DNA of 64,000 nucleotides from Olleya marilimosa CAM030 (GTDB lineage Bacteria > Bacteroidota > Bacteroidia > Flavobacteriales > Flavobacteriaceae), in the NCBI RefSeq assembly GCF_000518485.1, contig NZ_KI912443.1, forward strand, positions 62,001 through 126,000, read 5' to 3'. The position numbers and the translations under genes are program-made. Shown here piece by piece: positions 1 through 6,966 of the stretch; position 1 is the first letter of the stretch; the number at the start of each line of letters is the position of its first letter. Under the pieces are notes generated by a model. The model had not been told where the DNA came from, searched no databases, and saw only the letters and a list, made by a program, of their open reading frames with translations.

Positions 1-62
1 GTTTGCAGTTTTTGCAATTGCAAAGACTGTAAATAGGTTTGCGAGATTAAGGTTTTACTCAC
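1..62 (-). CDS. Possible 5' end of a leftward gene cut by the window edge
   Basis: Reading leftward, a GTG codon at 62 opens a frame that stays open for 20 codons to the edge (V-S-K-T-L-I-S-Q then a Q/L-rich stretch). A perfect TANNTTTG promoter element (TATATTTG) lies 18 bp upstream on the same strand, so a transcript probably starts near position 73. No ATG is available in this frame. The family cannot be recognised from 20 residues, and the real gene may begin further left. Confidence 0.2.
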   Translation of the reverse strand, partial: MSKTLISQTYLQSLQLQKLQ

Positions 63-79
63 TATAACTTTAGTTTGTG

Positions 80-87
80 CAAATATA
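80..87 (-). promoter_or_regulatory. Leftward -7 promoter element TATATTTG
   Basis: On the minus strand this reads TATATTTG, an exact match to the flavobacterial -7 consensus TANNTTTG. No TTG (-33) was found at the expected distance. It points left, off the window edge. Confidence 0.4.
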
Positions 88-155
88 AGCAATGCATAAA
101 TTATTAGCTTTTAGATTTACAAAATTTAACTTTTTAGAAATGTCCATAGGTAGAT

Positions 156-254
156 GCGTTAAGGATGGAGTGGTTTGTCTGAGCTCCTCGCAGAGAGCGA
201 GCCACGAGAGCCTGGTTTTTTACACCAATTAAAGGGTGTAAAATAAACGCCCAA
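156..254 (+). repeat. Dispersed flavobacterial intergenic repeat, copy A
   Basis: The element begins GCGTTA and ends AAACGCCCAAA, so its ends are nearly complementary. Just inside the right end is a 9-bp hairpin (TTTTACACC at 218-226 with GGTGTAAAA at 235-243). The centre contains GTGG...CCAC and GCTC...GAGC pairings. Two relatives lie near 12.7 kb and 62.8 kb, in the same orientation and with the same right end (CGCCCAAA or TGCCCAAAT). The centre of this copy differs from theirs, so it is a diverged or separate subtype. It sits in the otherwise empty first 327 bases, upstream of the TerB-like gene. Confidence 0.55.
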
Positions 255-295
255 AAAAATAAAAACTTTTAATTTTAAAAGGTGTAGGGTTTGAC

Positions 296-303
296 TATAT
301 TTG
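296..303 (+). promoter_or_regulatory. -7 promoter element of the TerB-like gene
   Basis: TATATTTG matches TANNTTTG exactly and lies 24 bp before the ATG at 328, leaving a short leader. There is no TTG at a good distance upstream. Confidence 0.5.
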
Positions 304-327
304 TAGTCTAAAATTAAACAAAAAAGT

Positions 328-759
328 ATGTCATTTTCAGATTTATTCGATAGTGGATTTAAAAAGCGTAATGAGGATCATTTTGCTGCAATAGTACGTG
401 TAGCAATGAGTGATGGTGTGATTAGTGATGCAGAAAAAGCGTTTTTAGACCGTTTAGCACGTAATTTAGATATTAGTGAAAGCGAGTATAAGCAGATATT
501 AATAGATTATAAAGAGCACCCAATTAATCCTCCAACATCTTATGAGCAACGTTTAGAGCGTTTATATGATTTGTCAAGAATGGTTTGGGCTGATCATATT
601 GAAGGACCTAAACAAACTGCTATTTTGGAGCGTTTATGTGTTGGTTTAGGCTTTAAATCTAGCAATGCTAAATATGTTACACACAAGGCTTTAGAGTTAG
701 TGCATGAAGGTGTTGACTTGGATACTTTTGCTGAAGAAATTAAAACTATGAACAGATAA
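328..759 (+). CDS. TerB family tellurite-resistance-like protein
   Basis: This is a 143-residue cytosolic, mostly helical protein. Residues about 18-110 resemble the TerB/DjlA-like helical fold, including the acidic stretch MSDGVISDAEKAFLDRLA (about 27-44), which is a typical metal-binding type segment of the family. The biochemical role of stand-alone TerB proteins is unsettled, and tellurite resistance should not be assumed. The start is supported by a TATATTTG promoter 24 bp upstream. It is a single-gene unit: the terminator directly downstream is shared with the histidine kinase gene that faces it. No partner Ter genes are nearby. Confidence 0.75.
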   Translation: MSFSDLFDSGFKKRNEDHFAAIVRVAMSDGVISDAEKAFLDRLARNLDISESEYKQILIDYKEHPINPPTSYEQRLERLYDLSRMVWADHIEGPKQTAILERLCVGLGFKSSNAKYVTHKALELVHEGVDLDTFAEEIKTMNR

Positions 760-780
760 TATCTATCTGATTACTATATA

Positions 781-814
781 AAAAAAAGCGAACTGAAAAG
801 TTCGCTTTTTTTTT
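781..814. terminator. Bidirectional rho-independent terminator
   Basis: The sequence AAAAAAAGCGAACT-GAAA-AGTTCGCTTTTTTT has a strong stem flanked by A and T runs, so it works on both strands. It separates the rightward TerB-like gene from the leftward kinase operon and touches the kinase stop codon. Confidence 0.85.
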
Positions 815-2333
815 ATTTTAAATATTCTTCTATTTTTGAAACTAAGGTGTTTTCGTCAAATGGTTTTTGAATGACATCATTAATTCCTGCTTTTTTGTAG
901 CGCTTTAAATCGTCTTTCATAACACGAGCAGTTAGTGCTATTACCGGAATTTTTTTATGTTCACGCTCTGGCATTTTTCTTATTAGCTTGGTGATCTCGT
1001 CTCCATAACTATTAGGTAGTTTAATATCCATTAGTATTAAATCAAACTCAGAGTTTTCTATTCTAGGAATAACGTCTTCTCCTTTTGTTACTATGTCTAA
1101 AAAGTAATTACCTCTAGAGGCTAATATTTTTAATATTGATAGTTGTGTGATTTCAGAATCTTCTACCAATAAAATGCTGAATTTTCTATTGGATTTAGGT
1201 GGTGTAAGGACGTCTTTCTTTTTAGACTTTAGGACTTGGTTTTTGTCCAAAATGAAATTTATGTTAGTAGAAAATGTGCTGCCTTCTCCTACTGTAGAGT
1301 CCACACTTATTCTACTATGTGTTAAGCTTACCAAATGCTTTGCAATTGCTAATCCTAATCCTGCACCTTTATAGGCTTGAGAGTTGTTAAGTTGTGTAAA
1401 GCTAGTAAATATATCTTCTAACTTATCTTCTGGGATACCTATTCCTGTATCTTTTACCTGGAAGTGTATACTTGCTTTCTGAGCTCGGATTTGATTTAAT
1501 GAAGCGTTAAATGTTACTGTGCCTTCTTCTGTAAATTTTATTGCATTTTCTAGAAGATTGCTTAGTACTTGTCTTAATCTTAAAGCGTCACCACCAACTA
1601 TCTCTGGTAGGTTGTCATTAAAATTAGTGATTAACTCTAATCCTTTTTGTTGTGCTTTAATTGCAAATACACTTTGTATGTCTTCTAGTAATTGTTTAAT
1701 ATTAAAAGGACTAATTACTAGATCTAATTTACCTGCTTCAATTTTAGAGATGTCTAAAATGTCTTCAATTAGCTGTTTTAAATAGGTCGATGATGAGTCT
1801 ATTACCCTTAAATAATTTAATTGTTCATCATTTAAATGTGTCTTTTTTAATATGTCAGAGAAGGTAAGGATACCTGTTAATGGGTCTCTTAACTCATGAC
1901 TAAAATTTGCAATAAAGGCATTTTTAAAAGCTTCTTTTTCTTGTAGGTACTCATTTTTTAACTCTAATATTTGAGAATTAATTACCGACTCATTTCTAAC
2001 CTGAGCTGTGGTTTGGTAATTGTCATAATGTGTAGTTAAATCTAGAATTGCTACTAAAGGTGGTTGTTTACCGTCAAAAGTTTTTACAATAATGTCTGTT
2101 ATTATTGTCTGGTTTTCTGGATTTGTTAAGTGAATACAAGAAAATATATGTCTTTTATTAGGCTCTAATAAAGCGCTATGTACACTTTCAAAAAAAGGAT
2201 GGATGTCTGAAAGGTTTTTTCCAACTACATCAGGAAAAATAACATTGTCAGACTCTAGTATATTACCATCTAGATCAACAACAATATATTGATTTACTGA
2301 TTGCGAGTACTCTTTTTTATATTGTTCTAGCAT
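813..2333 (-). CDS. Hybrid sensor histidine kinase with C-terminal receiver domain
   Basis: The 506-residue protein has no membrane segment, so it is probably cytosolic. A PAS-like sensor region occupies about 12-100. A short linker helix precedes HisKA (about 140-205), whose H-box is SHELRDPL with phospho-acceptor His146. The Asp in the box replaces the usual Thr/Asn. A HATPase domain follows (about 245-365) with an N box (LLENAIKF), G1 (DTGIGIP) and G2 (GAGLGLAIAKHL). The receiver domain (about 383-504) has the acidic pocket (LLVEDSE), the phospho-Asp motif MDIKLP, and the conserved Thr/Ala and Lys (ALTA, QKPF). It is the last gene of a leftward operon. Its ATG overlaps the stop of the GTPase gene by one base (TAATG), which suggests coupled translation and a shared pathway. 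There is no DNA-binding output domain. Confidence 0.9.
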   Translation of the reverse strand: MLEQYKKEYSQSVNQYIVVDLDGNILESDNVIFPDVVGKNLSDIHPFFESVHSALLEPNKRHIFSCIHLTNPENQTIITDIIVKTFDGKQPPLVAILDLTTHYDNYQTTAQVRNESVINSQILELKNEYLQEKEAFKNAFIANFSHELRDPLTGILTFSDILKKTHLNDEQLNYLRVIDSSSTYLKQLIEDILDISKIEAGKLDLVISPFNIKQLLEDIQSVFAIKAQQKGLELITNFNDNLPEIVGGDALRLRQVLSNLLENAIKFTEEGTVTFNASLNQIRAQKASIHFQVKDTGIGIPEDKLEDIFTSFTQLNNSQAYKGAGLGLAIAKHLVSLTHSRISVDSTVGEGSTFSTNINFILDKNQVLKSKKKDVLTPPKSNRKFSILLVEDSEITQLSILKILASRGNYFLDIVTKGEDVIPRIENSEFDLILMDIKLPNSYGDEITKLIRKMPEREHKKIPVIALTARVMKDDLKRYKKAGINDVIQKPFDENTLVSKIEEYLK

Positions 2334-2839
2334 TATTTTTTTGCTTCTTTAATTACAGCTTCGGCTAAATTAGTAAAAACATCATCAACGTTAGTACCAG
2401 ATTTGGCGCTTGTATAAAAATCGACAAAGCGTCCAAAAACGTCTTTATTCTGTTTAATAAAATCGTTAGTAACTAAATCTTTTTTATTCCCAATAATTTT
2501 TAGTGGTATGTTAGGATAACGATCTTTTATGTAATCTAAATCATTCTCTAAGCTTTGGTAAGTAGCAGGTCTAGTCATGTCAAAAACATATAAAAAACCA
2601 TTGGTACCTATAAGATATGAAGGTCTGGTATTAGTGATATCATCGTTACCCTCTAAGTCCCAAATTACAAGCGTAATGTCGTCATTTGATTTAGGTAACG
2701 TGACTTCCTTTTTTAATATGTGTACACCAATAGTTACTTTATAGTCTTCGGTAAATGTGTTTTCTACAAATCGTCTGATTAAAGATGATTTACCAACACC
2801 AAAGTGTCCTATTAAAACTATTTTTTTAGATATTTTCAT
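2333..2839 (-). CDS. Small Ras/Rab-like GTPase
   Basis: This 168-residue protein has all five G motifs: G1 GHFGVGKS (11-18), switch Thr36, G3 DLEG (61-64), G4 NKKD (118-121) and G5 TSAK (143-146). The residue after G3 is Asn65 where Ras has the catalytic Gln61, so intrinsic hydrolysis is probably slow and may need a partner. Bacterial relatives such as MglA act as polarity switches with a roadblock-type GAP; that role here is inference. I chose the ATG at 2839. A TTG two codons earlier is possible but would lengthen the overlap with the upstream gene (already 14 bp). No prenylation motif or membrane anchor is seen. Confidence 0.85.
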   Translation of the reverse strand: MKISKKIVLIGHFGVGKSSLIRRFVENTFTEDYKVTIGVHILKKEVTLPKSNDDITLVIWDLEGNDDITNTRPSYLIGTNGFLYVFDMTRPATYQSLENDLDYIKDRYPNIPLKIIGNKKDLVTNDFIKQNKDVFGRFVDFYTSAKSGTNVDDVFTNLAEAVIKEAKK

Positions 2840-3644
2840 TGTCAAAGTAATCTTTTAGTTTAGTGTTAAAAATATCACTGTTTTCTAAATCTGTTTTATT
2901 AATTATGTTTTGTGCAAAATCTAGAAGTTTGTCTTCTAGCTTGCTTCTAAACGTTGCTGTAAAAGCACCCGAAATTACAACAGCAATATAATAATTAGAA
3001 AAATTTTGGAGATGAATATGGTAGTTTTCATATTCGATATATTCTAAATTTTGAATTTGAGTTGTAAAGGCATCTTGCGCAAAACTTTTTATAGCTGTTA
3101 ACATACCAGCAACCGTGTCTTGGTCTATTCCTTCCGTTTTGGAGTACTCTGATACAATTAGTCCAGAGCCACTTTCAATAACCATTATTTGCTCTATTTT
3201 AGATTTAAATTGATCATGGATAATCATATCTCCTTGTGATACTCCTGATTTTTTTGATCTAAATTTCCTTTTAATAGAAGCCCAAGAAAAGGTGTTGTTT
3301 AAGCTTTTATTTATGTTTTCAGAAAGGATTTGTATCTCTTTTTGAACATATTTTTTAATCATTTTACCCATAATTGGATATAAGGCTTCAACTACTGCGT
3401 CTTGAGAGTTTTTAATTTCTTCTTGTAACGTTTGTGTTATTGTTGGACCTAAAGTTTTTGGCATTTCCTTGATAAACGCTTCTAGTTTGTCTTCTAAAAT
3501 AGGGTCTATGTGCTTAGATAAATTATTTTGCTTGTTAATTAGGTCTTCAAGCTTTTTAAGTTTTACTTCTATGGATGAGGCATACTCATGCTCATCTTTA
3601 AGTAAGATGTCCTTAAGGATTTTTAATTTATCTTCTTGGTTCAT
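2826..3644 (-). CDS. Roadblock-like domain protein with coiled coil, GTPase partner candidate
   Basis: The protein has 272 residues. The first 130 or so are helical, charged and predicted coiled coil. The C-terminal part (about 145-255) carries a pattern I associate with proteins often mis-named as OmpA-type 'cell envelope biogenesis' proteins: an IMVIESGSGLIVSEYSK strand-turn, then GMLTAIKSFAQDAF, then an aromatic/hydrophobic strand ending AVVISG. This layout resembles a longin/roadblock alpha-beta fold. No signal peptide, membrane segment or OmpA peptidoglycan-binding motif is present, so the protein should be cytosolic. It overlaps the GTPase gene by 14 bp and follows the coiled-coil gene by 15 bp. 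The ATG at 3644 is preferred over an in-frame TTG at 3650. Its partnership with the GTPase is inferred from context. Confidence 0.65.
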   Translation of the reverse strand: MNQEDKLKILKDILLKDEHEYASSIEVKLKKLEDLINKQNNLSKHIDPILEDKLEAFIKEMPKTLGPTITQTLQEEIKNSQDAVVEALYPIMGKMIKKYVQKEIQILSENINKSLNNTFSWASIKRKFRSKKSGVSQGDMIIHDQFKSKIEQIMVIESGSGLIVSEYSKTEGIDQDTVAGMLTAIKSFAQDAFTTQIQNLEYIEYENYHIHLQNFSNYYIAVVISGAFTATFRSKLEDKLLDFAQNIINKTDLENSDIFNTKLKDYFDNENI

Positions 3645-3659
3645 GCGCAAGTCAATTTG

Positions 3660-4016
3660 TTATTGACTTATTTTTTCGCCTAATTTGGTAAAAAGTTCGC
3701 CTAAAAGTTTGCGATCAACTTTTTTCTCGTTTAAATCGTCTATTTTATCTTCTAAATTGTTTTCAAGCTCTGTAATTCTAATATTAATATCAGTGCTAAG
3801 ATTGTCAATGTTTTGAAGTAATTCAGACTTGACTTCGTCCATTAAGACTTCTAACTCTTTCTTTTTAGTAAGAATGTCCTTTTTTAGTGTTTCAAACTCA
3901 CTATCGTAAGCTTGCATGTTTTCACCAAAAATAAGCTGCTTAATTGCATCTATTTTTGAAGTTGCTTCAGAAGATGCTTGCATGTTGTCTTCTTTGATTT
4001 TGTCTGTATTTGCCAT
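3660..4016 (-). CDS. Coiled-coil protein, first gene of the kinase-GTPase operon
   Basis: This 118-residue, highly charged protein is almost entirely helical. Residues about 38-100 show heptad-like spacing of Leu/Ile/Val with many Lys/Glu, consistent with a long coiled coil. The C-terminal segment DRKLLGELFTKLGEKI resembles the end segment of short proteins found beside bacterial Ras-like GTPases and OmpA-like genes in other phyla; this is recalled and not verified. No enzyme motif, signal peptide or membrane helix is visible. It lies 15 bp upstream of the roadblock-like gene and probably opens the operon. A scaffold or regulator role is a guess. Confidence 0.6.
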   Translation of the reverse strand: MANTDKIKEDNMQASSEATSKIDAIKQLIFGENMQAYDSEFETLKKDILTKKKELEVLMDEVKSELLQNIDNLSTDINIRITELENNLEDKIDDLNEKKVDRKLLGELFTKLGEKISQ

Positions 4017-4065
4017 CAGGATAATTTATGTCTCAAAAATAACAAAAAAATGAACACTTTGTTAA

Positions 4066-5073
4066 TTAATCAGCGTTTTGCATGAATTCTTCAGCTTTAA
4101 GTACCATATTTTTGCTTCCGCAGAAAAAAGGAACGCGCTGGTGTAACTCTGTTGGCTCTATATCCATGATTCTTTTGTAACCATTACTTGCTTTACCATT
4201 AGCTTGTTCTGCTAAAAAAGCCATAGGATTACATTCATACAATAATCTTAATTTACCGTCTTCGTTTTTAGAACTTTTAGGGTACATATAAATACCACCT
4301 TTAATCATATTTCTATGAAAATCAGACACTAAAGACCCAATATATCTAGAAGTGTATGGTCTATCTCCTTCTTCCATTTGGCAGTATTTGATGTAGTTTT
4401 TTACACCTTGTGGAAAATGTGTGTAGTTACCCTCGTTTACAGAGTAAATGTTTCCATCTTCCGGAAATTGCATCTCTGGATGTGATAAATAAAATGTTCC
4501 AATAGCAGGATTTAATGTAAACCCATTAACACCATGACCAGTTGTATATACTAGCATTGTAGATGTACCATAAACTACATAACCAGCAGCTACTTGTTGA
4601 TTTCCTGGTTGTAAAAAATCTTCAATAGTCACAGGTGTTCCTACTGGTGTAACACGTCTGTAAACAGAGAATATAGTTCCAACTGAGACGTTAACATCAA
4701 TATTTGATGACCCATCTAAGGGATCTATTAATACAATATATTTGTTTTGATTGTTGTCATCTTGACTATTAATGCTTATAAAATCGTCTTCTTCTTCACT
4801 AGCAATACCACAGACAATATTACGATTGGTTAGGGTTTGGATAAATTTGTCATTAGCATAAACGTCTAGTTTTTGTTGATCCTCACCTTGTATGTTTGTG
4901 TCTCCTGCAGCACCAATAATATCAACTAATCCAGCTTTATTAACTTCATGATTAACAACCTTGGCAGCAAGACGTATAGAGTTTATTAAACGTGATAGCT
5001 CTCCAGAAGTATATTTAAACGAAGCTTGATTTTCAATAATAAATTCTCCTAGCGTTTGATTTTTTTTAGACAT
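4066..5073 (-). CDS. fbp: Fructose-1,6-bisphosphatase class I
   Basis: The 335-residue enzyme hydrolyses fructose-1,6-bisphosphate to fructose-6-phosphate, the committed step of gluconeogenesis. The metal-binding signature [11 protein letters not shown] is intact, preceded by the acidic EEED segment that supplies other Mg ligands. The C-terminal substrate-binding part ([19 protein letters not shown]) is also present. Length and motifs match class I enzymes. The open frame extends upstream to a TTG, but [11 protein letters not shown] from the ATG at 5073 is the normal family start. Upstream, GATATTTG on the minus strand is a near match to the -7 consensus. It is separated by 49 bp from the kinase-GTPase operon and may be cotranscribed with it. 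Confidence 0.95.
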   Translation of the reverse strand: MSKKNQTLGEFIIENQASFKYTSGELSRLINSIRLAAKVVNHEVNKAGLVDIIGAAGDTNIQGEDQQKLDVYANDKFIQTLTNRNIVCGIASEEEDDFISINSQDDNNQNKYIVLIDPLDGSSNIDVNVSVGTIFSVYRRVTPVGTPVTIEDFLQPGNQQVAAGYVVYGTSTMLVYTTGHGVNGFTLNPAIGTFYLSHPEMQFPEDGNIYSVNEGNYTHFPQGVKNYIKYCQMEEGDRPYTSRYIGSLVSDFHRNMIKGGIYMYPKSSKNEDGKLRLLYECNPMAFLAEQANGKASNGYKRIMDIEPTELHQRVPFFCGSKNMVLKAEEFMQNAD

Positions 5074-5144
5074 GTGTTTTAGATGTAGTTGTTTGCACAA
5101 ATATCGTATTTTTTAGCAATTATAACGTTGTAGTTGTCCATAAT

Positions 5145-5176
5145 TTGGTTTAGTAAACATTCTTAAACTATATTTG
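5145..5176 (+). promoter_or_regulatory. Flavobacterial promoter TTG-N21-TATATTTG
   Basis: TTG at 5145-5147 and TATATTTG at 5169-5176 are spaced by 21 bp, an exact match to the TTG/TANNTTTG promoter layout. It ends 16 bp before the GNAT start codon and probably drives the GNAT and aspartate kinase pair. Confidence 0.65.
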
Positions 5177-5192
5177 ATTAAATTAAATATTT

Positions 5193-5672
5193 ATGGAGTT
5201 TACTATTCGTTTTGCCGAAAAAAGAGATGTTTCGGCTATGCTTGACTTGATAAAAACACTTGCTGTTTTTGAAAAACAACCAGAAGCTGTTATAGTTACA
5301 GAAGCAGATTTATTAGAACAAGGATTTGGAAAACAACCATTATTTACATGCTTTGTAGCAGAAAAAGATGAAGAAATTGTTGCTATGGCTTTAATATATC
5401 TCCGTTTTTCAACGTGGAAAGGTAAGACCGTACATTTAGAAGATTTAATTGTAAAAGAAAAATATAGAGGAGAAGGTTTAGGGACTTTACTTCTTGACGA
5501 GGTTATCAAATACGGTTATAGTTTAGGTGTAAAACGCATTTGTTGGGAAGTTTTAGATTGGAATGAACCTGCAATAAAATTTTACGAGAGCAAAGGTGCT
5601 ACCTTGTTAAAGGATTGGTTTTTAGTTCAAATGGATCAAACAAGTATTGAAAACTACATCGAAAAACTATAA
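5193..5672 (+). CDS. GNAT family N-acetyltransferase, diamine/thialysine type
   Basis: This is a 159-residue single-domain GNAT enzyme that transfers an acetyl group from acetyl-CoA to an amine. The acetyl-CoA-binding segment VKEKYRGEGLGTLLL (about 87-101) contains the RGxGxG-type loop. Upstream, the strand VHLEDLIV, and downstream, CWEVLDWNEPAIKFYESKGA, match the spermidine/thialysine acetyltransferase subgroup, where the last segment contains the catalytic Tyr region. The substrate cannot be told from sequence; polyamines or thialysine are reasonable guesses. The aspartate kinase ATG begins one base after the stop codon, so the two are translated from one message, which hints at an amino-acid (lysine pathway) link. 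Confidence 0.88.
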   Translation: MEFTIRFAEKRDVSAMLDLIKTLAVFEKQPEAVIVTEADLLEQGFGKQPLFTCFVAEKDEEIVAMALIYLRFSTWKGKTVHLEDLIVKEKYRGEGLGTLLLDEVIKYGYSLGVKRICWEVLDWNEPAIKFYESKGATLLKDWFLVQMDQTSIENYIEKL

Positions 5673-6923
5673 ATGAGAGTATTTAAATTTGGAGGTGCAT
5701 CTGTTAAGGATGCCAATGGTGTTAAAAATCTAATTTCGGTTTTAGATCAAGTTGGACATGATAATACATTAATTATTGTGTCTGCAATGGGTAAAACCAC
5801 TAATGCTTTAGAGCAGGTCATAGGTAATTATTTTGATAATAAACCAGAGTTGCAAAATGCTATACAGTCAGTTGTTACCTATCATAACGATATTATATTA
5901 GCGCTTTTTGAAAATAAAAACCATCCTGTTTTTGAGAGTGTTAAATCACTGTTTGAAGAGCTTAATACTTTTTTAAAAACTAATAAATCTCCTGATTATA
6001 ATTTTGTTTACGACCAAGTGATTGGTTTTGGAGAGTTGGTGTCAACCACCATAATAAGCCATTTTTTAAAATTAAAAGGCTTTGACAATAACTGGATTGA
6101 TGTTAGACAATTAATTAAAACAGATGATTATTACAGACGCGCAAATGTAAATTGGGATGTAACGCAGCAGTTAATTACTAAGCATGTAGATAATGCAAAG
6201 TTAAATATAACCCAAGGGTTTATTGGAAGTGATAAAAACAACTTTACAACAACATTAGGTCGTGAAGGAAGCGATTATACAGCAGCAATCATAGCCTATT
6301 GTTTAAGTGCAGATAGCGTAACAATATGGAAAGATGTTCCTGGTGTTTTAAATGCAGATCCTAGACACTTTAAAAATGCACAATTATTAAACTCAATATC
6401 CTATACAGAAGCTATTGAGCTGGCTTTTTATGGAGCCTCAGTAATACACCCTAAAACATTACAACCACTGCAGCGTAAAGAAATTCCGTTGCACGTTAAA
6501 TCGTTTTTACAACCACAAGCAAATGGTACAATAGTTAGTAAAATTAAAGGCATTGAACCTAAAGTACCTTGTTTTATAGTAAAACAAAATCAAGTCTTAT
6601 TATCCTTGTCTACTTTAGACTTTTCTTATATTGTTGAAGATAATATTAGCGAGATTTTTAATTTATTATCAAAATATAAAATGAAAGTAGATGTTATTCA
6701 AAACTCTGCGATTAGTTTTTCTGTTTGTTTTGACAATAATTACAATAATTTAGAACCTTTATTGTTACATTTAAAAGCTAAATTTAAAGTGACATGTAAT
6801 GATAACGTATCTTTGTACACGATAAGGCATTACAATCAAAAAGCAATTTCCGATTTAGAAGCCGGAAAAACAGTTTTATTAAAACAAATGTTTCAAGAAA
6901 CACTACAAATAGTAACTAAATAA
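5673..6923 (+). CDS. Aspartate kinase, monofunctional
   Basis: The 416-residue enzyme phosphorylates L-aspartate, the first step toward lysine, threonine and methionine. The N-terminal motif KFGGASV (5-11) is the conserved nucleotide/substrate lysine motif. GREGSDYTAA (about 198-207) and WKDVPGVLNADPR (about 219-231) are further amino-acid kinase signatures. The C-terminal 130 residues are weakly conserved and probably form the ACT-type regulatory region, but no clear allosteric consensus can be read. No homoserine dehydrogenase domain is fused. It abuts the GNAT gene and precedes the aminolipid acyltransferase by 43 bp, in which a separate TACATTTG promoter element sits. Confidence 0.92.
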   Translation: MRVFKFGGASVKDANGVKNLISVLDQVGHDNTLIIVSAMGKTTNALEQVIGNYFDNKPELQNAIQSVVTYHNDIILALFENKNHPVFESVKSLFEELNTFLKTNKSPDYNFVYDQVIGFGELVSTTIISHFLKLKGFDNNWIDVRQLIKTDDYYRRANVNWDVTQQLITKHVDNAKLNITQGFIGSDKNNFTTTLGREGSDYTAAIIAYCLSADSVTIWKDVPGVLNADPRHFKNAQLLNSISYTEAIELAFYGASVIHPKTLQPLQRKEIPLHVKSFLQPQANGTIVSKIKGIEPKVPCFIVKQNQVLLSLSTLDFSYIVEDNISEIFNLLSKYKMKVDVIQNSAISFSVCFDNNYNNLEPLLLHLKAKFKVTCNDNVSLYTIRHYNQKAISDLEAGKTVLLKQMFQETLQIVTK

Positions 6924-6933
6924 ATCTATTGAT

Positions 6934-6941
6934 TACATTTG
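6934..6941 (+). promoter_or_regulatory. -7 promoter element TACATTTG before the acyltransferase gene
   Basis: An exact TANNTTTG match begins 10 bp after the aspartate kinase stop and ends 25 bp before the next ATG. It suggests independent expression of the acyltransferase gene. No clear TTG lies upstream. Confidence 0.4.
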
Positions 6942-6966
6942 TAAACTCTAATATGAATAAAATTAA

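Noticed and set aside
2826-3644. OmpA-type outer membrane protein
   Set aside because: No signal peptide, beta-barrel or peptidoglycan-binding motif is present; the name is a common mis-label for this family.
3469-3666. 65-codon plus-strand frame opposite the roadblock-like gene
   Set aside because: It is Ser-rich, antisense to a supported gene in a tight operon, with no promoter or family.
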